Assembly (NCBI RefSeq): GCF_011303755.1
Contig: NZ_CP049885.1
Span: 2,524,001 to 2,588,000, forward strand
Direction of reading: 5' to 3'
Length of the DNA: 64,000 nucleotides
Origin: Acidovorax sp. HDW3
Lineage (GTDB): Bacteria; Pseudomonadota; Gammaproteobacteria; Burkholderiales; Burkholderiaceae_C
In this document: positions 51,361 to 60,971 of the stretch, piece by piece
How the letters are laid out: the number at the start of each line of letters is the position of its first letter
Position numbering within the stretch: position 1 is the first letter of the stretch
The notes under the pieces: model-generated
What the model was told of the DNA's origin: nothing
Databases searched by the model: none
The model's input: only the letters and a program-made list of their open reading frames with translations
Position numbers and translations under genes: made by a program

Positions 51361-54171
51361 ATGTCTCACCTTTTGCGCACATTTTTCTGGCTCGTTCTCG
51401 TGCTGCTATCGCACGGGGCGGGGGCCACTGCCGCCACCCCAGCCGTGGCGCTGTACTACGGCCAGGGCCGGGAGCTGAGCGAATTTCGCACCTTCGACAT
51501 CCTGGTGGTGGACCCGGACCAGCCCGCCAGCCGCACGCTCGACCGCCAGGCCCTGGCGCCCACCCAAGCCTACGCCTACGTCTCGGTCACCGAGGTGCAC
51601 CCCACGCGCGGCCATTACCCCGACATTCCCGCCGCCTGGAAGCTGGCGCGCAACCAGGACTGGAAGTCCGACGTCATCGACCAAAGCCAGCCCGACTGGC
51701 CCGCGTTTTTTGCCGAGCGTGTCGTCGCGCCGCTGTGGCAGCAGGGCTACCGGGGCTTTTTTCTCGACACGCTCGACTCCTACCGCCTGGCAAAAAAGTT
51801 CGACGAAACGCAGCAGCAGCAGGGCCTGGTGCGCGTCATCGAGACGCTGCACCAGCGCTTTCCCGGCATCCGCCTGATCTTCAACCGGGGGTTTGACCTG
51901 CTGGCGCAGCTGCCGGGCAAAGTGGAGATGGTGGCCGCCGAGTCGCTCTACCAACGCTGGAACGCCGCCGCCCAGCGCTACGAAGCCGTGCCCGAAGCCG
52001 ACCGCCAATGGCTGCAAGCGCAGCTGCGGCGGGCGCAACAAGAATTTGGCCTGCCAGCACTGGCCATCGACTACGTGGCACCGCACAACCGCGCCCTGGC
52101 ACGCCAGACGGCCGCGCGCATCGCTGCCGATGGCTTCATCCCCTGGGTCAGCGACGCCGACTTGGGCAGCATCGGCGTCGGCGCCATCGACCCTGTCGCG
52201 CGGCGCGTGCTCGTGCTCTACAACGGCGACGAGGCGCCGGCGCTGAACTACGCCAACGCCCACCGCTACCTGCAAATGCCGCTCAACCACCTGGGCTACG
52301 TCACCGACTACGCCGACGTGCGCCAGGGCCTGCCGCAGCAGGTCTGGCCCGACCGCTACGCCGGCATCGTCACCTGGTTCTCCGGCTTCATGCCGCAAGC
52401 CCGGCGCCGGGAAGTGGACACCTGGCTGGCAGAGCGCATCGACGACGGCCTGCCGCTGGCCATCGTGGGCGACTTTGGCATGGAGCCCGGCGCCCAGCTC
52501 TCGCGCCGCCTGGGCCTGCTGCGCAGCGACAACCCGCTGCAGCCGCCGCTGCGCCAAAGCAACCTGCACCCCATGATGGGACTGGAAGCGCCACCGCCGC
52601 TGCCGAGCCAGCAAACCGACCTGCCGCGCCTGACGCCCGCCATGGCGCAGCAGTCCACGCCCCTCATCACCTTCGACGACGCACGCGGCCAGCGCGCCAC
52701 GGGCGGCGCCATCACGCCCTGGGGCGGCTTTGTGCTCGACCCCGACGTGCTCACTGAAATCCCCGGCACCGAGGCTGCGCGCTGGATCGTCGATCCGTTC
52801 GCCTTCGTGCAGCAGGCGCTGCGCCTGCCGCCCCTGCCCGTGCCCGACACCACCACCGAAAACGGCCGTCGCCTGCTGCTGGTGCACGTCGATGGCGACG
52901 GCTTCAACTCCCTGGCAGAATTCCCCGGCAGCCCACCGGCAGCACAGGTGCTGCAGCAGCAGGTGTTCGAGAAATACCGTATCCCACAAACCATGTCCAT
53001 CGTCGAGGCCGAGACCGCCCCCGACGGCCTCTCGCCCCAGCTCAGCCCCCGGCTCGAAGCCATTGCCCGCGCCATGTTCAAGCTGCCCCACATGGAAATC
53101 GGCAGCCACACTTACTCACACCCGTTTTTATGGGACCACTCCGTACAGCACGGCCTGTTCCAAAAAGATGGGGAAGCGGCACGGAATCTGCACATCCCCG
53201 GCTACCAGATGAATCTGGAGCGCGAGATCGTCGGCTCCAGCCAGTACATCAATACCCGCCTGGCGCCCCCGGGCAAGCGCGTCGTGCTGCTGCAGTGGTC
53301 GGGCGACACGGCACCGAGCGCCGAGGCCCTGGCCATCACCGCGCGCGCGGGCCTGCTCAACCTCAATGGCGGCGATACCTCCATCAGCCGCAACAACCCC
53401 TCGCTCACCGCCATCGGCGCCCTCGGCATCCGCAAAGACGGCTATTTGCAGGTGTACGCACCCATCACCAACGAAAACATCTACACCCACCTCTGGACCG
53501 GGCCGTTCTACGGCTTCGAGCGTGCCATTGAAACCTTCCAAATGACCGACAGCCCCCGGCGCATCAAGCCCGTAGGCATTTACTACCACACCTACTCGGC
53601 CTCCAAGCCGGCGGCGCTCAAGGCGCTGCACAAGGTGTACGACTGGGCCCTGGCGCAGCCCCTGCACCCAGTGCACGCGAGCGAATTCGCACGCAAGGTG
53701 CAAGATTTTTACGACTTTGCCCTCGCCCGCGACGGCGACGCCTGGCGCCTGCGCGGCCAGGGCCAGCTGCGCACCCTGCGCCTGCCCCCCGCCCTGGGCC
53801 AGCCCGACCCGGCAGCCAGCCAAGGCGTCGCCGGCTGGCGCCCCGGCGCCGAAGGCGCCTACCTGCACCTGAGCAGCGCCCACGCCACCTTGCGCACCCG
53901 CAGCACGGCCCCTGAACACGCCCAGCCCTATCTGTACGACGCCAACGCCCGCCTGCTCGGCTGGCAGCCCAGCGCCGACGGCCAGCGCACCGAGCTGCGC
54001 CTGCAAGGCCACGTGCCACTCGAATTCAGCCTGGCGCAGACACAAGGCTGCCAGGTCCGCCACGCCCAGCGTGCCCTCTCCCCCCTGCCCGGCTCGACCC
54101 CGACCGGCGTTCAACGCTACCGCCTGCCCGATGCTGCCGCTGCGCTCGAGATCCTCTGCCCCGCACGTTGA
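51361..54171 (+). CDS. pelA: PelA, Pel polysaccharide deacetylase/hydrolase
   Basis: A 936-residue periplasmic protein (P. aeruginosa PelA is 948). The signal peptide is cleaved near AGATA (residue 24). The N-terminal glycoside-hydrolase domain occupies about 30-280 (FDILVVDPDQ, GYRGFFLDTLDSY, ALAIDYVAPHN). A central region follows, then the NodB-like deacetylase from about 500: LLVHVDGDGFNS with the catalytic Asp and GSHTYSHPF with the two metal-binding His (H-x3-H). It partly deacetylates the GalNAc-rich polymer and trims it. The first gene of pelABCDEFG; it overlaps pelB by 41 bases. Confidence 0.95.
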   Translation: MSHLLRTFFWLVLVLLSHGAGATAATPAVALYYGQGRELSEFRTFDILVVDPDQPASRTLDRQALAPTQAYAYVSVTEVHPTRGHYPDIPAAWKLARNQDWKSDVIDQSQPDWPAFFAERVVAPLWQQGYRGFFLDTLDSYRLAKKFDETQQQQGLVRVIETLHQRFPGIRLIFNRGFDLLAQLPGKVEMVAAESLYQRWNAAAQRYEAVPEADRQWLQAQLRRAQQEFGLPALAIDYVAPHNRALARQTAARIAADGFIPWVSDADLGSIGVGAIDPVARRVLVLYNGDEAPALNYANAHRYLQMPLNHLGYVTDYADVRQGLPQQVWPDRYAGIVTWFSGFMPQARRREVDTWLAERIDDGLPLAIVGDFGMEPGAQLSRRLGLLRSDNPLQPPLRQSNLHPMMGLEAPPPLPSQQTDLPRLTPAMAQQSTPLITFDDARGQRATGGAITPWGGFVLDPDVLTEIPGTEAARWIVDPFAFVQQALRLPPLPVPDTTTENGRRLLLVHVDGDGFNSLAEFPGSPPAAQVLQQQVFEKYRIPQTMSIVEAETAPDGLSPQLSPRLEAIARAMFKLPHMEIGSHTYSHPFLWDHSVQHGLFQKDGEAARNLHIPGYQMNLEREIVGSSQYINTRLAPPGKRVVLLQWSGDTAPSAEALAITARAGLLNLNGGDTSISRNNPSLTAIGALGIRKDGYLQVYAPITNENIYTHLWTGPFYGFERAIETFQMTDSPRRIKPVGIYYHTYSASKPAALKALHKVYDWALAQPLHPVHASEFARKVQDFYDFALARDGDAWRLRGQGQLRTLRLPPALGQPDPAASQGVAGWRPGAEGAYLHLSSAHATLRTRSTAPEHAQPYLYDANARLLGWQPSADGQRTELRLQGHVPLEFSLAQTQGCQVRHAQRALSPLPGSTPTGVQRYRLPDAAAALEILCPAR

Positions 54172-57100
54172 GCGCCCCACGCTCGCGCCCGCCTGGCTGG
54201 TGCTGCTGCTGCTGGCCCTGGTCGGCGGCGCGCTGTGGCTGCTGTACCCGCGCCAAAACCTGGAACGGCGCCTGGCCGACGGAGGCGAGAGCGAGCTCTC
54301 GACCAACTACCTCACCAATTTGCTGCGCAGCGACCCCGACAACCCGCGCCTGCGCCTGCTGCTGGCGCAGCGCCAGATTGCCCACGGCGAAACCAGCAGC
54401 GCCCGCAACACCTTGCAACCCGCGCTCAGCGCCGACGATCCTGCCGTACAGGCCGATGCCCAATGGGCACTATGGGAGCTGAGCTGGTCCGAATACCAAC
54501 ACCACAGCAACCACAGCCCCGACCAGCGCCGCGCCCAATACCAAGCCCTGCGCCGCCAAATCCACCCACTGGCGCAGCACCCCTGGCCACGCACACGCCT
54601 GCTGCAGCTGGCCACCCAGGCCAGCGCCCTCGATGAACACGCGCTGGCCCTGGCCCTGAGCCGCCAGCTCGCCCCCAGCGACCCGGCACAGGCCGCGCTG
54701 TACTACGCCCAGGCCGCCAAAGAAGCCCTGGGCCGGGGCGACTACGCCGGTTGCGCCCAGCTCTACCTGGCCGCGCGCCACAGCAGCCCAGACCCCCAAG
54801 CCGCCCAGCAGTACTACCTGGCCGCCGTGCAAGCGCTGCAATCGGGCAACCAGCCGCAGGCCGCGCTGACGCTGGCCGAACGCGAGATCGGCCCCTGGGC
54901 CGACGACCCGGCCATGCTGTACATGCTCACCAACTTGGCGCGCGCCGCCGGACGCCCCGACATTGCCGAGCACTATGTACGCCGCCTGCTGCGCCTGGCA
55001 CTCCAGCAGCAGTGGCAAGCCCCCGCCGCCACCCTGGCCCAGGCCAGCGCCGACAACCCCAGCAGCGGCTGGCGCCTGCAAACCGTCCGCTGGCAGCACA
55101 ACCCCGCCCCAACCGCCACCCCAACCATCACCAGCGCCCGCTTCGACGACGGTGCCCACTGGCTGCGCACGCCCGGTCTGCAGGTGGCCGACAAACCCGC
55201 CCCAAGCCCCCCTCCCAACGCCACCCCAGGCTTGCCGTTTGACGAAAAAACCTACCTCCTGGGCTACGAAGTCTTTCTTGAAAACCGCGACCTGGCCGAC
55301 GCCTGGGCCGTGGCCAACGCCGCCGTGCACCAAAAGCCCGATGACATGGCCTGGCGCCTGCGCCTGGCCCAGGTCAGCGAATGGACGGCACGCCCCGCAC
55401 TGGCCCTGGAAAACTGGTTGCTGGTGGCCCGCCACGGGGGGCAAGAAGACGCCTGGCAGGCCGTACTGCGCCTGGCCCCAGGCCAGTTTGACGACGCCGC
55501 CCTGGCGCAAGCGCTGCGCCGTGAACTCGCCCACCGTCCCAGCGACCTGCCCCTGCTGCGCCAGTACATCGACACCCAGGAGCGCCTGGGCGAACCCCGG
55601 CCAGCGCTTGACTACCTGCGCCAACACGCCCGCGCGCCCCAGGCGCTGCAATGGCTGGCGCAATTGGCCGAGCGCGCGGGCGAGCCCGACATCGCCCTCG
55701 ACGCCTGGCGCCAGCTCCTGGCCCAGCCCGCCGAGCGCAGCGTGGCCCGCGCCATGCAAGCGGCTGTGCTGGCCCTGACCCAAGGGCAGGCCGCGCAGGG
55801 CCTGGCCTGGCTCGAAGCCGTGCAAGACCTGCCCACAGAAAACCTCGATCAGGCCACCGAACTCTGGCGCATGACCGGCGGCCTGGCCGAAAGCCGCGAC
55901 CACCACGCCCTCGCCCTGGCCGCCTACCGCAGGCTGGTGAACACGCCCGAGGCCAGCATCGCCGACTACGACGCCCTCATCCGCTTGCTGCTGACGCCGC
56001 AGCCCCAAGAAGCCGCACAAATGGCCTGGCTCGCCTGGCAGCAGCACCACCAGCTGCGCCACCTGACACAGGCGCTGACGCTGTGGAGCAACACCGAGCA
56101 ATGGGCCACCATGGGCCGCACCCTGGCGCAGTTGCAAGCCCAGCCGGCGGCGCAAAAATTGCTGCGCAGCGAACCTCAGCTACTGCGCCTGCAAGGGCTG
56201 TACTACCAGCACCTGGGCCAAGCACAGCGCGCACGCCCGTTCTACGAAGCGGCACTGCGCGCCGCCCCCGAGGCCAACGAAATGCGCCAGGCGCTGCTGT
56301 GGCTGCTGATAGACGGCAACGACGCCCCTGCCCTGCGCCAGCTGCTGGTGCAGCACGAGGCCCGCTGGAGCGCCAGCAGCGACATGCACGAGAGCCTGGC
56401 CTCGGCCTACCAGGCGCTGTCGCAGCCGCAGGTGGCGCTCACGCGCTACCTCACACCGCACCTGGCCGAGCACGAGGACGACTTCCTCTGGCTCATGAAC
56501 TACGCCGACGCCCTCGACCAGAACCAGCAGGCCGAGCGCGCCTGGCGCCTGCGCCGGCACCTGCTGAGCAAAGAGTGGCAGCAAACGCGCCAAGGCCAGC
56601 ACCTGGGCCGCGCCCAGGCCCGTGCGCAGTGGCTCAGCCAAGCCGGGCTCGATGCCACGCGGCGCGTGGCCCGCGCCCGCTTGGTGCTGAGCCAAAACCC
56701 CGGCGATCCAGGCCTGGCCGTGCTGCGCGAGCTGCTGCGCCTTGATCGCGCGGCGCAAGACGGCAGCGGCTACTCCAACGCGGCAGCAGAGGCCGCCATC
56801 GGCTGGCTCCAAGACAGCGGCCAATACAACGCCGAGCGCGGTTTTTTATGGCAGCAATACGCACGCAGCCAGGGCCTGGCCGCCAACCGGCCACTGTGGG
56901 CCGAAATCACCATCGCCCTGGCCGAGGACGACCGCGCCAGCACCGGCGAGCTGCTGCAAGCCTTTGACGAGCGCCTGCCGCGCTACGACCGCGTCAACGC
57001 CGCCGCCGCCATCGACGCCACGCGCCAGGCACAAAGCGCTGCCTTCGAGACCCAGCAGGCACAAACCGACGACAACCCCCTGCACCTGCAGCTGGCCGAA

Positions 57101-58054
57101 AACCTGCTCGCCTTCAGCGACCACGCCGGCGCGCGCGTGCAGTACGAGCAGCTCGGCGGCATGGACGAGCTGCAGGCGGGCAGCCTGCTGCACGTGGCCA
57201 TCCACCCGCGCCTGACGCTGGACGTGGAACTCAAAAGCGTGCGCCGCAGCCAGGTATCGCCCGAGCTGCTGCGCAACATTCCCATCGAAGGCATCGAATC
57301 GGTGCTGCTGCGCTGGCGCCACAACGACGGCGAAACCCAGCTGCGCGCCGCGCACCGCGCCGGCTACACCCACACCGCACCGCTGCTGCTGCGCCACGAG
57401 CAGCGCCTGGACAACCGCCTGCGCCTGAGCGCCGAAATCGGCCGCCAGCTCGAAAGCGAAGACAGTCTGGCGCTGCGCGTGGCCGGCATGAAAGACCGCT
57501 GGGCGCTGAACCTGGCCTACCAGGCCACGCGCCAGGACCGGCTGCTGCTGTCGCACTGGCGCGAACGCTACCAGCTGCAAACCGGCGCTGAAGTCGGGCG
57601 CGGGCGCCACAGCGGCATCGAATACAGCCACAGCTACCGCCAGGACACCCCCGGCCTGGAATGGGGCGCCTTCTGGTCCGCGCACAGCTACACCCGACGC
57701 GACCCGGCCGACCTGGGCGAACAGGGCCTGGCCTATGCGCAGCGCTTTCTGGCGCCCGAGGTGGGAACACCCGGGCTGGACTATTTCCTGCCGGACAATT
57801 TCCGCTTTTACGGCGTGCAAATTTCCACCAACCTGCGCTACGAGCAGGAATACACCCGCGCCCTGCAGCCCTACGCCAGCCTCAGCCGCACCTGGCACAG
57901 CAGCCTGGGGCCGGGCTACAGCCTGCGCCTGGGCATGGCCGGCAGCGTGCTCGGCGCCGACCACCTGGCCCTGGGCTTTGGCCTGACACGCTCGGGCGTG
58001 CAGTCCCTGGGCCTGACGCGCAGCCTGCTGCTGACTTACCGCCTTCATTTCTAA
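54131..58054 (+). CDS. pelB: PelB, TPR scaffold and outer-membrane export porin
   Basis: A 1307-residue protein, about 110 longer than P. aeruginosa PelB. One membrane helix lies at residues 21-39 (AWLVLLLLALVGGALWLLYP). About 900 residues of TPR-type helical pairs follow, rich in Ala, Leu and Gln. The C-terminal 280 or so residues form a beta-barrel ending LLLTYRLHF with a terminal Phe. It passes Pel through the periplasm and outer membrane together with PelC. The ATG at 54131 is inside pelA and puts the helix at a sensible place; an earlier in-frame ATG at 54071 adds only Pro/Arg-rich sequence. Confidence 0.92.
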   Translation: MLPLRSRSSAPHVERPTLAPAWLVLLLLALVGGALWLLYPRQNLERRLADGGESELSTNYLTNLLRSDPDNPRLRLLLAQRQIAHGETSSARNTLQPALSADDPAVQADAQWALWELSWSEYQHHSNHSPDQRRAQYQALRRQIHPLAQHPWPRTRLLQLATQASALDEHALALALSRQLAPSDPAQAALYYAQAAKEALGRGDYAGCAQLYLAARHSSPDPQAAQQYYLAAVQALQSGNQPQAALTLAEREIGPWADDPAMLYMLTNLARAAGRPDIAEHYVRRLLRLALQQQWQAPAATLAQASADNPSSGWRLQTVRWQHNPAPTATPTITSARFDDGAHWLRTPGLQVADKPAPSPPPNATPGLPFDEKTYLLGYEVFLENRDLADAWAVANAAVHQKPDDMAWRLRLAQVSEWTARPALALENWLLVARHGGQEDAWQAVLRLAPGQFDDAALAQALRRELAHRPSDLPLLRQYIDTQERLGEPRPALDYLRQHARAPQALQWLAQLAERAGEPDIALDAWRQLLAQPAERSVARAMQAAVLALTQGQAAQGLAWLEAVQDLPTENLDQATELWRMTGGLAESRDHHALALAAYRRLVNTPEASIADYDALIRLLLTPQPQEAAQMAWLAWQQHHQLRHLTQALTLWSNTEQWATMGRTLAQLQAQPAAQKLLRSEPQLLRLQGLYYQHLGQAQRARPFYEAALRAAPEANEMRQALLWLLIDGNDAPALRQLLVQHEARWSASSDMHESLASAYQALSQPQVALTRYLTPHLAEHEDDFLWLMNYADALDQNQQAERAWRLRRHLLSKEWQQTRQGQHLGRAQARAQWLSQAGLDATRRVARARLVLSQNPGDPGLAVLRELLRLDRAAQDGSGYSNAAAEAAIGWLQDSGQYNAERGFLWQQYARSQGLAANRPLWAEITIALAEDDRASTGELLQAFDERLPRYDRVNAAAAIDATRQAQSAAFETQQAQTDDNPLHLQLAENLLAFSDHAGARVQYEQLGGMDELQAGSLLHVAIHPRLTLDVELKSVRRSQVSPELLRNIPIEGIESVLLRWRHNDGETQLRAAHRAGYTHTAPLLLRHEQRLDNRLRLSAEIGRQLESEDSLALRVAGMKDRWALNLAYQATRQDRLLLSHWRERYQLQTGAEVGRGRHSGIEYSHSYRQDTPGLEWGAFWSAHSYTRRDPADLGEQGLAYAQRFLAPEVGTPGLDYFLPDNFRFYGVQISTNLRYEQEYTRALQPYASLSRTWHSSLGPGYSLRLGMAGSVLGADHLALGFGLTRSGVQSLGLTRSLLLTYRLHF

Positions 58055-58068
58055 CAACGGGAACCACC

Positions 58069-58617
58069 ATGCGATACCTCCCCCTTCTGCGCCGCCTGCC
58101 GTTGCTCGCCGCCGCCGGCGCCCTGGCCCTGCTGGCCGCCTGCTCCACCGTCGAACGCGGCCAGTCCGTGCCGCTCGAACGCGGCGCCAGCTGGGTCGTG
58201 CTGCCCTTTGCCAACCAGACCGACACCCCCCTGGCCGGCCAGCGCGCCGAAGCCGTGGCGCAGGCGCTGCTCATCGGCCAGCAGGTCGGCGCCGTGCGCA
58301 ACGCCCCACGCAGCACGCAGCAAGAAGCACTGTTCAACAGCGACGACAGCCAGCGCCAGGAAGAGGCCCTGGCCTGGGCGCGCGCGCAGCAGGTGCGCTA
58401 CGCCCTCACCGGCTCGGTGCAGGAGTGGCGCTACAAGGTCGGCGTCGATGGCGAGCCCGCCGTCGGCCTGACGCTGCAGATCATCGACGTCGCCAACGGC
58501 AACATTCTCTGGAGCGGCACCGGCGGCCAAAGCGGCTGGAGCCGTGAGGCCCTGACCGCCGTCGCGCACAAGCTCATGCGCAAGCTGCTGCATTCCGGCC
58601 TGGCCGACGCCCACTGA
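58069..58617 (+). CDS. pelC: PelC, outer-membrane lipoprotein of Pel export
   Basis: A 182-residue lipoprotein. The lipobox LLAAC puts the lipidated Cys at residue 25. The mature protein has WVVLPFANQTDTPLAGQRAE and the aromatic VQEWRYKVGVDGEPAVGLTL, as in the family that forms a dodecameric ring beneath the PelB barrel. 14 bases after pelB and 16 before pelD. Confidence 0.92.
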   Translation: MRYLPLLRRLPLLAAAGALALLAACSTVERGQSVPLERGASWVVLPFANQTDTPLAGQRAEAVAQALLIGQQVGAVRNAPRSTQQEALFNSDDSQRQEEALAWARAQQVRYALTGSVQEWRYKVGVDGEPAVGLTLQIIDVANGNILWSGTGGQSGWSREALTAVAHKLMRKLLHSGLADAH

Positions 58618-58633
58618 AGCGCCGCACCCCGCC

Positions 58634-59974
58634 ATGGCCGCGCCGCAATCGTCCCCCTTGCACCTGCCCGCACAACTGCTGGGTCGGCTGGTCGAACGTC
58701 CCTCGCATCCCCTGGCCGTGCTGGGCGAGGCCCTGGCGCTGCCCTTGCTGGCCCTGGCCCTGGGGTTCTGGTGGGCCCCCAATGACCCGCTGCAAACCCA
58801 GGGCGCCTTCCCCTGGCCTTGGCTGGCGCCGGTGGTAGCGGCGCTGCGCTACGGCCCCATGGCTGGCCTGGCCAGCGCCAGCGTGCTGCTCGGTGGCTGG
58901 TTGCTACTGGAACTCGGACATTGGGATGTTTTTCCACAGATGTATTTCCTCGGCGGCCTCATCCTGACCATGCTGGTGGGCGAGTTCTCCAGCCTGTGGC
59001 AAGCCCGCGCGCGCCGCGCCGAGACGCTACAGCAGTACCTGGAGCAGCGCCTGGAACAGCTGGTGCGCCAGCATTACCTGCTGCGCCTGTCGCACGACAA
59101 ACTGGAGCAAGAACTCATTGGCCGCCCCATGTCGATGCGCGACGCACTGGCGGCACTGCGCGACATTGGCCGCGAGCCCGCCGCCCTGGCGCAGGCCCCC
59201 GGCACTTTGCTGCGCCTGCTGGCACAGTTCTGCCAGCTCGAAGCCGTGGCCCTGTACCCCATCACCCAAGACGCACTGCAGACACAGCCCCTGGCCCAGC
59301 TGGGCAGCTGCACCCCCCTGCAGACACACGATCCGATGGTGCAGCAGGCACTGCAAATGCGGCGCATGTGCCACATCAGCCAGACCTTGAGCACGCAGCA
59401 GCATTCGCGTTACTTGGTGGCAGCCCCCCTGCTCGACCTCGGGGGCGAGCCCTACGGCCTGCTGCTGGTCGAGGACATGCCTTTTTTTGCCCTGCAGGAA
59501 GAAAACCTGCAGACCCTGAACCTGCTGCTGGGCTACTACACCGACGGTCTGTCGATGCAGGCCCTGGCCCAGCCCATCGTGCAGGCCCACCCAGAATGCC
59601 CGCCGCTGTTCGCCTTTGAGCTGCAGCGCCTGGCGCATATTCACGCCAGCACCGGCGTGCCGAGCATCATCGTTGCGCTCCAGTTCCAGGCTCGGGCGCT
59701 GGCGCAGGAGCTACCGCAGCAAATCCTGCGTCTCAAGCGTGAACTCGATGAAACCTGGTTACTACAAAAAAACCAGCAGGCCCTGCTGGCAGTGCTCATG
59801 CCGCTGGGCGAGGCCAGCAGCGCCGAAGGCTACATCGCCCGCCTGGAGAGCTGGATGCACCACAAGAGCGGCGGCACGCTCGATGCCGCCGGCATCTTTG
59901 TGCAGGTGCTGACGCTGCAAGGCCAAGCCCCCCGGGCCACCGTGGCCCAGCTACAGGCCCTGGCCCATGCTTAA
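58634..59974 (+). CDS. pelD: PelD, inner-membrane c-di-GMP receptor
   Basis: A 446-residue protein (455 in P. aeruginosa) with four membrane segments (about 25-118), a short coiled coil, a GAF domain (about 170-310) and a degenerate GGDEF domain (about 320-446). The GGDEF catalytic motif is absent, but the inhibitory I-site is kept: RELD at residues 369-372 matches the RxxD that binds cyclic di-GMP, and Arg403 matches the second arginine (Arg402 in P. aeruginosa). So Pel export here should require c-di-GMP. The 3' end overlaps pelE by 8 bases. Confidence 0.94.
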   Translation: MAAPQSSPLHLPAQLLGRLVERPSHPLAVLGEALALPLLALALGFWWAPNDPLQTQGAFPWPWLAPVVAALRYGPMAGLASASVLLGGWLLLELGHWDVFPQMYFLGGLILTMLVGEFSSLWQARARRAETLQQYLEQRLEQLVRQHYLLRLSHDKLEQELIGRPMSMRDALAALRDIGREPAALAQAPGTLLRLLAQFCQLEAVALYPITQDALQTQPLAQLGSCTPLQTHDPMVQQALQMRRMCHISQTLSTQQHSRYLVAAPLLDLGGEPYGLLLVEDMPFFALQEENLQTLNLLLGYYTDGLSMQALAQPIVQAHPECPPLFAFELQRLAHIHASTGVPSIIVALQFQARALAQELPQQILRLKRELDETWLLQKNQQALLAVLMPLGEASSAEGYIARLESWMHHKSGGTLDAAGIFVQVLTLQGQAPRATVAQLQALAHA

Positions 59975-60971
59975 CCTCAAGCTCGGAATTTCCGCCATCG
60001 GCCTGGAAATAGGCGCCTGGAGTGCGGGCCTGCTGCAGCAGGAGCATTCCGATACCGCGCTGCTGAGCTACCTGCTGCTGCACGGCGCCGCCAGCGTGCT
60101 GCTGTCGCTGTCGCTCTTGCCCCTGCTGCCGCCACGCCTGACGCGCCCGCGCTGGGCGGCATTGGCATTGATGGTGGCCTGCAGCTACGCCGTGCCCATT
60201 GCCGGTTTCCTCGGGGTGATTGCCGCCTTCGTCGTGCTGCGCCTGTACCGGGGGCAGCTCGGCCTGGCGGCCTTCGAGACACTGCAGACCCCCGAATTCG
60301 ACCAGCACCAAAAACGCCACAGCGCCATGCGTCAGATCGGCCTGCGCTCCTTTTTGAGCAACCACCAGGCGCCGCTGCACACGCGCCTGCGCGCCATGGC
60401 CAGCCTGCAGCATGTGCCGGGGCGTACCGCCTCGCCGCTGCTGCGCGAGGTGCTCAGCGACCCGAGCGAAGACCTGCGCCTACTCGCCTACGGGATGCTC
60501 GACAACCTGGAAAAGCGCATCAACCGCAGCATCGACCAGGAGCTGGACGCGCTGCAATCAGCCCAGTCGCTGGAGCAGCAGGAGCAGGTGCAGGCGGGCG
60601 CGCAGCGCCTGTCGGACCTGTACTGGGAGCTGATCTACCAGGAGCTGGTGCAGGGCGACCTGCGCCAACACGCCATGGCCGAGTCGCTGCGCTATTGCCA
60701 GCAGGTGCTGCAGCAGCAGCCCGGCAACGCGCCGCTGCTGCTGCGCCAGGGCCGGCTGCAGCACGCCCTGGGCCAGCAGGCGCAGGCACGGGCCTCGTAC
60801 CAGCAGGCGCTGGCGCTGGGGCTGCCGGCCACGCGCGTGCTGCCGTACCAGGCGGAACTGAGCTTCACGGAACGCAACTTTGACCAAACCCGCGCCCTGC
60901 TGCAAGAGCTGGGGCAGTGGAACGCGCTGCCGCGCCTGCGCCCCGTGATCGACTACTGGAAGCAGCCATGA
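59967..60971 (+). CDS. pelE: PelE, TPR-containing inner-membrane protein
   Basis: A 334-residue protein. Two membrane segments lie at about 33-55 and 60-90. A helical cytoplasmic part follows with at least two TPR-like pairs (about 215-310; ESLRYCQQVLQQQPGNAPLL, GQQAQARASYQQALALG). In Pseudomonas PelE joins PelD, PelF and PelG in the synthase complex. It overlaps pelD by 8 bases and pelF by 4. Confidence 0.9.
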   Translation: MLNLKLGISAIGLEIGAWSAGLLQQEHSDTALLSYLLLHGAASVLLSLSLLPLLPPRLTRPRWAALALMVACSYAVPIAGFLGVIAAFVVLRLYRGQLGLAAFETLQTPEFDQHQKRHSAMRQIGLRSFLSNHQAPLHTRLRAMASLQHVPGRTASPLLREVLSDPSEDLRLLAYGMLDNLEKRINRSIDQELDALQSAQSLEQQEQVQAGAQRLSDLYWELIYQELVQGDLRQHAMAESLRYCQQVLQQQPGNAPLLLRQGRLQHALGQQAQARASYQQALALGLPATRVLPYQAELSFTERNFDQTRALLQELGQWNALPRLRPVIDYWKQP

